Assembly: GCF_002632725.1 (NCBI RefSeq)
Contig: NZ_NJAI01000009.1
Location: forward strand, 1 to 64,000
DNA from: Xenorhabdus hominickii
Lineage (GTDB): Bacteria > Pseudomonadota > Gammaproteobacteria > Enterobacterales > Enterobacteriaceae
Direction: 5' to 3'
DNA length: 64,000 bases
The position numbers were made by a program, and so were the translations under genes. Each line of letters opens with the position of its first letter. The first letter of the stretch is position 1. Below the pieces are notes generated by a model. The model saw nothing but the letters and a program-made list of their open reading frames with translations. It did not search any database and was not told the origin of the DNA. This document shows, piece by piece, positions 52,634-60,900 of this stretch.

Positions 52634-53269
52634 ATGGAAAGTGTAAAAAGTGTAAGGAAAGAACAGAGTATGCCTTTAATCATTGACGATGCAGACTTTA
52701 ATAGAAAACTTCGTATGCCTGGCAAAAATGCCGAACACACTGAGGCGTTCTTGTCCAATGGTGTAAAGCCGTATGACTTGCCGGAATACGCCATACCTCA
52801 CGGTTATCGCTTAGTGAAATCTCTAAAGAAAAATCAGTTTCGCATGATCACAATCGAAGAAAACGCAGAAACGGTTTATCTTGTTGAACTTAATTTTCGC
52901 AGCGACATTGTTATAGGCAAATCAACCTGCACTCAAATAAAGGTGTGGCGTACAATTTCAGCACAACATCAACATGCGGTTTCAGGTTTCCCAAGATTGT
53001 TCTTTAAACATTTGCTGGATGAATACAGCATTGTAGTGACCGACGAACAACAAACTGGCGACGGCAAACGTTTTTGGGAATCAATGATTTCTTGGGCGTT
53101 GAACGTAGGATTTTCTGTATACGCATCTGACGGTTCAGAAATAGACAGGCCTTTGACCGCCATTGGCGACCTTGATGAATTCTATAAAACATGGGAAGAA
53201 TTTTGTTGGGGAAGTGACAGTGACATCCACACACACCGTCTTGTTGTTATCAGTAAATCTCCGTTATAA
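52634..53269 (+). CDS. GNAT-like hypothetical phage protein
   Basis: 211 residues with GGAGG 6 bases before the start. The C-terminal segment LFFKHLLDEYSIVVTDEQQT...GKRFWESMISWALNVGFSVY resembles a family of phage proteins with a GNAT-like fold. The acetyl-CoA loop is not obvious, so catalysis is doubtful. On + opposite to its neighbours, under its own promoter; ended by a shared terminator. Confidence 0.5.
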   Translation: MESVKSVRKEQSMPLIIDDADFNRKLRMPGKNAEHTEAFLSNGVKPYDLPEYAIPHGYRLVKSLKKNQFRMITIEENAETVYLVELNFRSDIVIGKSTCTQIKVWRTISAQHQHAVSGFPRLFFKHLLDEYSIVVTDEQQTGDGKRFWESMISWALNVGFSVYASDGSEIDRPLTAIGDLDEFYKTWEEFCWGSDSDIHTHRLVVISKSPL

Positions 53270-53270
53270 A

Positions 53271-53298
53271 CTTAAAAGCCGCTGGTGCGGCTTTTAAG
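53271..53298. terminator. Bidirectional terminator
   Basis: CTTAAAAGCCGC-TGGT-GCGGCTTTTAAG, a 12-bp perfect stem with A/T-rich base between convergent genes. Confidence 0.85.
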
Positions 53299-53303
53299 TT
53301 TAC

Positions 53304-53666
53304 TTATGGGATTTTCTTATCCAGCTCTTTAATCAAATCTTTAATCTGTTCCGGTTTCGTCTCCAAGCTCAATTCTAATGCAGCTTTAATATCGCTAAAA
53401 GGTAACGATGCCAAAGTGACTAAAGCAGCCCTAAACACGTCTGAACGGCTTAGATTAGCGCGTCTTGGCGCTATCCGCAGAAGGTCAACTAATTCGTGAT
53501 ATTCATCTTCCATTGAGACGGTACGGCTTTTGATTATCTCGTCGCTGTTCTTGCGGCGACCTCTTTGCTTTACAGTAACCTCTTTTAGTGAAGAATTGCT
53601 TAAAAACTCCTGAACCGCTTCTTCTCTGTCTTGTTTACGCAATCCTACCATTGGATCTCTAGCCAT
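53304..53666 (-). CDS. Partition DNA-binding protein, RHH-like
   Basis: 120 residues. Basic N-terminus (VTVKQRGRRKNSDEIIKSRT) followed by TVSMEDEYHELVDLLRIA and ANLSRSDVFRAALVTLASL, the strand-helix-helix pattern of ribbon-helix-helix centromere binders. Overlaps the parA stop by 8 bases. As second gene of a small ParA operon it would bind the partition site and stimulate ParA ATPase (type Ib system). Confidence 0.7.
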   Translation of the reverse strand: MARDPMVGLRKQDREEAVQEFLSNSSLKEVTVKQRGRRKNSDEIIKSRTVSMEDEYHELVDLLRIAPRRANLSRSDVFRAALVTLASLPFSDIKAALELSLETKPEQIKDLIKELDKKIP

Positions 53667-54348
53667 TTACCTTTTCTCCATACACAAATTCTTTTACCAA
53701 CTGCTTAATTTCCGATTCGGCTTTTTTATCTCTTTCCGCACCGGTTAACTCAAAAATAGTTCTACCTGCTTCTTCAGCATCATCATAAACATTTCGGGCA
53801 TAAATGTTGGTGTCGAGAGCGGTCATGGCAAATGTTTCGCATACATCTTTTGCAAATTGAATACGAGGGAATTGGTTAGGTAATGACGGGCACTGGTTCA
53901 TCACTACACAAACTTTCAGGTCTTCATTGAGGATTTGCGCTTTCTCAATGATGCGGTCAAGCGCAGCCAACGAACGCACGTCACGGCGTTTTGGTCGGAT
54001 AGGTAGAAGCAAGTGTGTTGCTTTTAACATAGCCTCACGCTGAACCTCTGAGTCAAAACCACCTGCGTCAATAACAATGAAGTCGTAATTTTCTTTAATG
54101 CCGTCTAGGTACTTAATGACTTCATTTGAGCGGTAGTGGAAAGAAAGTTCTTTTGCCGGCTTATCTGTTGGCAAACTTACTCTGTCCTGACACCACTGAT
54201 AGGTAGTTTTTTGAGCATCGATATCGAGTAGGTGAACTTTTTTGCCTTCAACCAGCAGTAAATACCCTGCAACCTGTTGAGCTAACGTGCTTTTACCGGG
54301 ACCACCTTTACTGCCACCTACGAGTATTATTTTAGTACCTCGGTTCAT
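53659..54348 (-). CDS. parA: ParA-family partition ATPase
   Basis: 229 residues, lacking the N-terminal HTH of larger ParA proteins. Deviant Walker A GGSKGGPGKSTLAQQ (about 11-25), FIVIDAGGFDSEVQ (Walker B-like) and LLPIRPKRRDV. Works with the adjacent RHH protein to segregate the plasmid. No longer ParB follows, so it is a ParF/ParG-type system. Confidence 0.92.
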   Translation of the reverse strand: MNRGTKIILVGGSKGGPGKSTLAQQVAGYLLLVEGKKVHLLDIDAQKTTYQWCQDRVSLPTDKPAKELSFHYRSNEVIKYLDGIKENYDFIVIDAGGFDSEVQREAMLKATHLLLPIRPKRRDVRSLAALDRIIEKAQILNEDLKVCVVMNQCPSLPNQFPRIQFAKDVCETFAMTALDTNIYARNVYDDAEEAGRTIFELTGAERDKKAESEIKQLVKEFVYGEKVNG

Positions 54349-54642
54349 TGCATCCGCCTTATTTGTTTGTCAGCCGACATTGTTATTTTACATAAGATAC
54401 ATGGCTTATTTAAAAAAGTGAAGAAAACCTATAAATAAACTCATTGTGAAAAATATATTGTTTTCTTATCTATAAAAATATCACAAAAATAAAGCCAATT
54501 TGCAATGTGACGCGAATGTGATTACATTATTCATGTGTACTATACTACCCTGACACACCAACAGATAATGCATTGTTTACATTGAATATTGATAATTATT
54601 ATCTTAATTAAAACTTAACACTAGTACTCGAAAGGTAGTGAT
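54349..54642. other. Divergent intergenic region, candidate parS/promoters
   Basis: 294 bases, AT-rich, no gene. Short recurring words such as TTGTGA, TCACAA and AATGTGA appear near 54450-54520 and could be centromere repeats. An imperfect inverted repeat CACTAGTAC/GGTAGTG precedes the antitoxin start. Confidence 0.4.
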
Positions 54643-54930
54643 ATGAATATGACTGAAATTCAAACAAGTAACCGAAAAGCAAAGAATTTGAATTTGCGGA
54701 TCAATGAATCAGACCGTGAATTGATTTCAAAGGCGGCTGAGGCTAAGGGAAAAACATTAAGCGAATATGTACTAGATACTATGCGTTCGGATGCACAAAA
54801 CACTTTGTTAGAGCAATCTTTCTTGGTTGTTTCTCCCGATGCTTATGATCTGTTTATGAAGGCTCTTGATGCCCCTGCTGCTGTGAACACAAATCTTGCT
54901 AAAACAACAAATATGCTAAAACCATTTTAG
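54643..54930 (+). CDS. DUF1778/TacA-type antitoxin
   Basis: 95 residues. AKNLNLRINESDRELISKAA is the RHH N-terminus and LSEYVLDTMRSDAQNTLLEQ with the FLVVSPDAYDLFMKALDAPA segment is the C-terminal toxin-binding part of DUF1778 proteins. Binds promoter DNA with the toxin and blocks its active site. First gene of a complete pair. Confidence 0.92.
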   Translation: MNMTEIQTSNRKAKNLNLRINESDRELISKAAEAKGKTLSEYVLDTMRSDAQNTLLEQSFLVVSPDAYDLFMKALDAPAAVNTNLAKTTNMLKPF

Positions 54931-54940
54931 CGAGGAAATT

Positions 54941-55438
54941 ATGATTAATGATCTTGAACCTTTGAATAATACACATAAGACCATGTATTTCTGTTCAGGA
55001 GAGAAAATGCTTGATGCTTGGCTTCAAGAAAAAGCATTGAAAAACTCTGCCAATAACGCTTCAAAAACATTTGTTATGACAAACGAAAGAAATGAGATCA
55101 TTGCGTATTATTGTCTGTCTAGTGGTTCAATGATGAGAAACGAAGCCGCAAGCCGGATTTCTCGAAACATGCCAGCCCAAATCCCTATAGTGTTACTTGG
55201 AAGGCTTGCGGTTCATTACGACTATCAGGGGCGTAGTTTTGGAAGATGGTTAATTAGAGATGCCGCTTTTCGCTGTTGTCAGGTTGCTGAAATCATTGGT
55301 GCAAAAGCGCTTGTTGCACACGCTATTTCTGAACCCGCAAAGCAGTTCTATTTTAGCGTAGGATTTGTCCAGTCTCCTTTGCGCCCAATGACAATGATGA
55401 TATCGCTACAAGACCTTAAAAAAGCATTTAACCTTTAG
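54941..55438 (+). CDS. GNAT (TacT/AtaT-type) toxin
   Basis: 165 residues. SNNASKTFVMTN-like N-terminus, IIAYYCLSSGSM, IPIVLLGRLAVHYDYQGRSF (acetyl-CoA binding) and SEPAKQFYFSVGFVQSPLRP are family motifs. Such toxins acetylate aminoacyl-tRNA and stop translation. Intact, 10 bases after its antitoxin; a broken paralogue lies at 42948-43410. Confidence 0.92.
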   Translation: MINDLEPLNNTHKTMYFCSGEKMLDAWLQEKALKNSANNASKTFVMTNERNEIIAYYCLSSGSMMRNEAASRISRNMPAQIPIVLLGRLAVHYDYQGRSFGRWLIRDAAFRCCQVAEIIGAKALVAHAISEPAKQFYFSVGFVQSPLRPMTMMISLQDLKKAFNL

Positions 55439-55658
55439 AAGATTTCTTCCACTTACAAAGTCTATATCCGATAAGGTTATGGGTGAGAATATTTCTTGCC
55501 GTAGGGTCTGTTAGGCTATCTTCTTTACCAATATAGATAGGCGAGGCCGTGTCACAAAAGGTAGGTGCTGTCGAACCAGTGGTATTATTTACGCATCCAG
55601 TCATTGCGAAGTTCAGCAGCAGCAACCCCGATTTCTTTTTGCTGAACTTCATGTTCAA
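55428..55658 (-). CDS. Rz1-like outer-membrane spanin lipoprotein
   Basis: 76 residues in another frame, overlapping the end of the Rz gene. Short signal with lipobox LLLLNFAMTGC, then the small periplasmic domain with CDTASPIYI, TARNILTHN and LCKW that are conserved in Rz1 proteins. Anchors in the outer membrane and joins Rz for the last step of lysis. Confidence 0.85.
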   Translation of the reverse strand: MNMKFSKKKSGLLLLNFAMTGCVNNTTGSTAPTFCDTASPIYIGKEDSLTDPTARNILTHNLIGYRLCKWKKSSKG

Positions 55659-55821
55659 CCTCTTTCTTCACATCCAATGTGGTTTGCAGGCGTTGATTTT
55701 CTTCCTGCCGTCGTTTTATTTCAACAGACTTTCTCGCCGCTCTGCCGCCCATGTGATAGGCGGCGAAGAGAACAGCGATAATAGACAATGAAGTGTATAA
55801 AAACGTTTTCAGCTTATCCAA
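55585..55821 (-). CDS. Rz-like inner-membrane spanin
   Basis: 78 residues starting at TTG (after AAGGTGGA); the ATG two bases away is out of frame. One N-terminal transmembrane segment (TFLYTSLSIIAVLFAAYHMG) then a long charged coiled coil ending NDWMRK. Partner of the overlapping Rz1; the overlap of spanin genes is typical. Its start overlaps the stop of the upstream gene. Confidence 0.85.
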   Translation of the reverse strand: MDKLKTFLYTSLSIIAVLFAAYHMGGRAARKSVEIKRRQEENQRLQTTLDVKKEVEHEVQQKEIGVAAAELRNDWMRK

Positions 55822-55822
55822 T

Positions 55823-56479
55823 TCATTTCCACCTTGGCATAGAATCAGGGGCATAAGCAACAACCGCATGATCATTATTTATAAAAGTGATGCCTGCGCC
55901 TCCAAAATTCTGATTAAAGTAACCAACGAATAACCCTCCTTCGCTATTTATTGCAGGAAAAGATATACTCTTAAGAGGATATTGATAATGATGACCAAAA
56001 TTCATACTTAAAACCATACAATCTTTATAGCCCATAATAGGCTTGGGATTAGCAAGCGGGTGACCAAATTCAAGTTTAACAAAGTCTTTTATTCGCAAAG
56101 GTGTTTTAGATGATGAATAAAACAACTCACCATTTTCGTTATACATGTTTAATCCATAAGTATCATTGCTGTCTCCAGATTGGATTGGGCGGTAAATATA
56201 TGCTTTCGTTTCTGCACCAATAAGCATAAGTTTTATTTCTCCAGCCTTAATCTCATAGTGAAAATAATTCTCTACTTTTGCAGATTTAACGTGCTTTGAA
56301 AAAATCAAGTAATTTGACAGAAGATGTGGATATTCAGGAATATGTATAACATTTTTTCCTAAATAGTTTTTATATTCACCCTGCACATATTCACTAAGAT
56401 CGTATTCTTTTTCCAAAACGTAACATTTTGAACTTAATATACCCAACTCATTTCCATCTACCTCAAAAGATAAATTCAT
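55823..56479 (-). CDS. Tail-associated hypothetical protein
   Basis: 218 residues, beta-rich (YVLEKEYDLSEYVQGEYKNY; AINSEGGLFVGYFNQNFGGA). Overlaps the previous gene by 4 bases. Possibly a DUF6453-like receptor-region protein; assignment uncertain. Lies between lysis and tail-fibre genes. Confidence 0.5.
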   Translation of the reverse strand: MNLSFEVDGNELGILSSKCYVLEKEYDLSEYVQGEYKNYLGKNVIHIPEYPHLLSNYLIFSKHVKSAKVENYFHYEIKAGEIKLMLIGAETKAYIYRPIQSGDSNDTYGLNMYNENGELFYSSSKTPLRIKDFVKLEFGHPLANPKPIMGYKDCMVLSMNFGHHYQYPLKSISFPAINSEGGLFVGYFNQNFGGAGITFINNDHAVVAYAPDSMPRWK

Positions 56480-56799
56480 TTATTTATCACCTTAAAAACA
56501 GTAATTACTGGAATAGTCCAAGAAGCCTGTAAAATATGACGCCCACCATATTCCCAAATAAGAGTATCGCCAGCAATTCTTAAATTTCTAACAGAAAGGT
56601 AGTTCTTCATTCCTCGTACAGGTACAAAAGTAGATTGAGACACGAAAGGTACGAGCTTGCCGCCTCCTTGTAAAAAACGGGGATCAATTTTGATGGATGT
56701 TGTTTTAAAATCCACTTGATCACTATATACAACATATCCTATAGATTTAGTGAGTTCGTCAATATGACCTTCTAAAGTTCTGCATTCCAATCCAAACAT
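56476..56799 (-). CDS. Small tail-associated hypothetical protein
   Basis: 107 residues, beta-rich with VSQSTFVPVRGMKNYLSVRN. Similar in style to the next gene; both may be distal tail components. Not firmly recognised. Confidence 0.45.
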   Translation of the reverse strand: MFGLECRTLEGHIDELTKSIGYVVYSDQVDFKTTSIKIDPRFLQGGGKLVPFVSQSTFVPVRGMKNYLSVRNLRIAGDTLIWEYGGRHILQASWTIPVITVFKVINK

Positions 56800-56801
56800 A
56801 A

Positions 56802-57503
56802 TTAACCAATACCTTGCTTAAAACGTTTGACCTGCGAATACGCGATGACACAAGCCACCACAATAGTTGCAACTCCGAAGACGATACGAACTACTGACCC
56901 GCTGGATAGATGGCTCTCTGACTTCACCATAGCATCTGAAAGCTGAGGCATAACTTCGGCAATCTGGCCGATTCCCAAAGATGCAACAACTGTTGCACTA
57001 GCGGTTTCTTTCGTTACCGGAATTTTGGCAATTTCTTTCGTCTTTTTGACAACACCAGCACGACGTAACCCCTCATCAATCACTTCACGGCTGTACCACG
57101 AGTTGAGGGTTTTGAGTTTACCTTGACTGTTTTCCTGACGAATGATCGCCTCCACCATCGGACGAATAGTGTCATAATCATGTAGATCAATATTTTGATC
57201 AGGGTAAACTCCCATTGCCTTACTGACGAACTGAACATACCGCTCAGTGTGGTTTTCAACTGAGGGTGCCCAACGTTCAATGACTTCACGCACGGTATCA
57301 ATGCGAGTGCCATTTGCTGCTTTACGCTTATCGTGATAGGTGATGAGCGTAACCGCCAATGCTCGAATGCCGAAAGTCGCATCAACGAAAGAACAGAAAC
57401 GAGCGTCTTGAGGTCTTTTGGTCAAACCCTGCCACGGCGAACCCATTTCGAGATTGCCGGGATTGTTATTTCTGATCCCACGAGGTAATCCTTTACTTGT
57501 CAT
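56802..57503 (-). CDS. Endolysin, P5-like lysozyme with C-terminal membrane anchor
   Basis: 233 residues. GIRNNNPGNLEMGSPWQGLT and FVDATFGIRALAVTLITYHD are signatures of the P5-type muramidase/transglycosylase family. After a linker, residues about 205-225 (VVRIVFGVATIVVACVIAYS) are a transmembrane segment, followed by a basic tail. The anchor suggests membrane tethering before lysis. Encoded after the holin-like gene. Confidence 0.85.
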   Translation of the reverse strand: MTSKGLPRGIRNNNPGNLEMGSPWQGLTKRPQDARFCSFVDATFGIRALAVTLITYHDKRKAANGTRIDTVREVIERWAPSVENHTERYVQFVSKAMGVYPDQNIDLHDYDTIRPMVEAIIRQENSQGKLKTLNSWYSREVIDEGLRRAGVVKKTKEIAKIPVTKETASATVVASLGIGQIAEVMPQLSDAMVKSESHLSSGSVVRIVFGVATIVVACVIAYSQVKRFKQGIG

Positions 57504-57517
57504 AGCTAACTACTCCT

Positions 57518-57844
57518 TTAGTTACCCATACCATTCTTTAAACCCCACGCCGCCAGCCCTAAAATAAGAGCCGCCACCAGCATAGAGGCTATTTTTGAGA
57601 TTATGCCCCCGTAAAATCCGCTAGAAAGGTTGTCTAATCTAACCAGCAGCTTTTCTATGTTGGCATGTTGAATACTGTGCTGTGCCGCCGTCATGTCGCC
57701 AAAGTAGGCTTTAAGATGGCGATTAACTTCTTCACCGACCTTATCCTTTAGGTCGTCACGCAAATTTACCGCAACTTCCTGTGCGACAATCTTTGCAATT
57801 CGCTCCACCATTTCCGGTGTCACTTTTCCCACCTCGTTAGCCAT
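57518..57844 (-). CDS. Holin-like single-span protein
   Basis: 108 residues from MANEVGKVTP, preceded by GGAGG. The N-terminal 75 residues are charged helix; a hydrophobic stretch ISKIASMLVAALILGLAAWG (about 82-101) ends the protein with a short tail. Gene order holin, endolysin, then the tail-like genes and spanins supports a holin or pinholin role. Confidence 0.7.
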   Translation of the reverse strand: MANEVGKVTPEMVERIAKIVAQEVAVNLRDDLKDKVGEEVNRHLKAYFGDMTAAQHSIQHANIEKLLVRLDNLSSGFYGGIISKIASMLVAALILGLAAWGLKNGMGN

Positions 57845-57903
57845 TTTAACCTCCATGTGTTAGGCAAATCGGGGTGGGAAATTTATAGCATTTTTTAACG
57901 CAA

Positions 57904-57921
57904 TAGGTAAGTGGTTACATA
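57904..57921. promoter_or_regulatory. 18-bp dyad at the tail-fibre stop
   Basis: TAGGTA-N6-TACATA overlapping the tail-fibre stop codon, upstream of the lysis genes. Confidence 0.45.
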
Positions 57922-60900
57922 TTATTTTTAAGAGCGTCAACCTGTTTCTGCAAATCTTTTACCGCTTCAACCAACAAGCCAATTACACTGTTGTAGTTTA
58001 GACGTAGCAAGCCTTTTTCGTCTTTAGTCACTGCTTCCGGTAAAATATCTTGTACTTCCTGAGCGATAAGGCCGGCAGAACGGCTGCTATTGTTGTTATC
58101 GTCAGATACGGTATAGGTATAACCACGCAGTTTTGACAGTTTTTGACCTGCATCACTGATTTTTTCAATGTTTTCTTTAGAACGCTTATCAGATCTGATA
58201 TATACATCGTTAAAGTTACCATTTCCGCCACAATAAAACGCCCCATTAGTTTGCATCTGCCAATCACCACCGTGGACACCGTTATTAAACATCAAGTGTC
58301 CATTAGGATCTTTAAAAATATATCCATCAATTTGCGAACCATTATGAAAGACAATATGGCGGCGAGCTGCACGATTTAAGTGTAAATCACCTGATTTTTC
58401 AAAATAACGACTATCAGACTCACCTTTAGTATAGCTCTCGCCTTTATTGGCAAAGTTACCTTTCAGTTGATATTTGTTATCAGATTCGCCTTTAGAGTAC
58501 GCCCCAACTTCCGATGCAGTCGGCGGCGAACTGGTGTTATACAATCTGCGCCAACCGGGGGAATAATCATTGCCATTACCGTTATTAACGTAAATAAACT
58601 CTTTATTAACCTCACCACTTGCAGAGGTTGTCGGTGTTATAATCTTAATTGTGTAAGCGCCTATAAGACCAACCACTTCAACCGTACAACCTGCCAAGTG
58701 AATATTTCCAACACCGGTGTCTGAGATATAGCAGTTCCCAGCGTACCACCACGAACCTCTGACTAACCAATATCCTGTATCAAAAGCCCCTTTTGACTTT
58801 ATCCAGTCAATAAATTGGGCTGTAGTCCATGCCTGCTGGCTTTCCCCAAAGCTGATACTTTGACCTATTTTGGTCTGATATTTTCCGTCAGACTCACCTT
58901 TGGTATAGGCGTCACCCAAATATAAAAATCCTTTTTCTGCAATCGTGCCATTATCGTTTAAAAATCTAGCTCTAAACTTACCTAGTGAGTCAACAAAGAA
59001 TTGTCCAGTATCGCCACCAGTTCGCCAGTTTATATTTACTCCTTTAGCCCATCCTGAAGAATCATCACCAGTAAAGAAAAAAGTAAAATTTCTATCATTA
59101 AGATCAGGAAGTGACTTTGCATATCCGGCAAATAATGTAGACGATTCTTCTTTCAAGTAAGAACTTCCAGCTATTGCATAGTTTCCTTTAGCCTGAAATT
59201 TGCCGTCCGATTCACCTTTAGAATAACTATCCCCTTGAAGCGCAAATACCCCCCCTCTTCCGGGATGTTTGATCTCGCCTTGCCAATTGCCATTCTGTTG
59301 CGCAGTCCATACCCAAGCACCATCACGTTGAAAAAAGTAACTAAGGTTATTTCCTGAGCCTGTAATGATATGAGGTGCTCTTACATCCCCACTGAAAGTA
59401 TGAGAAGCAGCATTAGCATAGTTACCTTTTGGCTGATATTTATCGTCTGATTCGCCTTTAGTGTAAGCAGTGCCATTCGCCATACGTCCATTAACTTTCG
59501 CATCAATATCGCCTTGTGAATATGTCCAATTTGTTGTGGCAATATGATGCCAAGGGTTCCAAGTATTGTTATCCCCATTTTTTGTTCTGAATTTAAGAAC
59601 ATCCCCATTACCGTAATATCGAGAAACAAGCTGCAAAACATAATTACCATGAGCAAATGAAGCACCTACTCCAGTCTCTTGAGCACTGTTTTCAGCATCA
59701 TGATAGACAAATGCAACTCTATTGTTCGGCCAGTTATTTAGGTCTGAATTATCACCACCAGATTGTTTCATTACATAAGGTAGACTGCTGTAGTTACGAC
59801 TATCAGACTCACCTTTTGCATACGCATCTACATCACTCGCAGAAGGTTTATGATTTTCTGTGTACACTCTAACCCAAGTAGGATTGCCTTCTTTAGTATT
59901 AGAGAATCCGTAATAAACGTGCCCTTTGTCAAATCCAGTCAAAAACCCTGCATATCCCTGAGCCATATCACGAGCAGCGATAACATGCCAATAACCATGA
60001 TCACCGAATCCATTTGGCAACCCAATACTGTCGATATGCACCATTGTTGAGTAACCAATAGGTTGACCCCACTCACCAGATGAGATCGTTTTCAGAGCGG
60101 TCCATGACTTGCCAAGATTTATTGTATCGCTTTTTACAAAGTTCTGGTTAATTTCATCTTTTGAGTAAGAATAACCTTGTAATGCAATAACCCCTGTTTC
60201 TGTTGGCAAAGAAGCTACAGAAATATTATTACCGTTTGGATCACGGTAGATAAAGTTTAATGGTGCGCTACCATGAGGAGTAGTCTCAATTAAGGCATAA
60301 CGATCATCAGGTTTTTGAAGTTTAATACCTGCGTAATTGTTAACCCACTTAGCCGATATGTAGCCAACCTTAAGTTCTTCTTGTGAGTTTTTTAACGCAT
60401 ACTTACTATCTGATTCCCCTTTGGTGTAATGTTCTTCTAATATAGCAGCCGTTCCTGATTTTTTAGGATGTTTGAACTCACCAACGTATTGGTCACCAAT
60501 ATTAGCTAACCAATAAGCATTACCCTCTTTAGGTTCTAGCCACGTTCTATCTTGCCCTTGCATACCAGAGACAAATCCCGGTCCATACATATTTTTATCA
60601 ACAGACAAATTTCCATATTCGTCTGAGGATGACAAAACATAATTGTATGTTTTACCTTCCAATACTCCTTCAGGTAATGTCGCTGATGGGGTTGACAACG
60701 CTCCCAAGTTTAAAATGGTTGCATTAGCTTGCTGCGCATTGCATATCAAGGAAAATGCGAAAGCACCAAGGTGGACATAAACATCGTATTTGTCATTTTC
60801 TGTATTAATGGTTGCTATCTTATTCACGGCACTAGTATTCGTTCTGTAAATAACCGCGTTTATCCCTTTTGGATGACCATTGCCAGAACGTAAAACAATT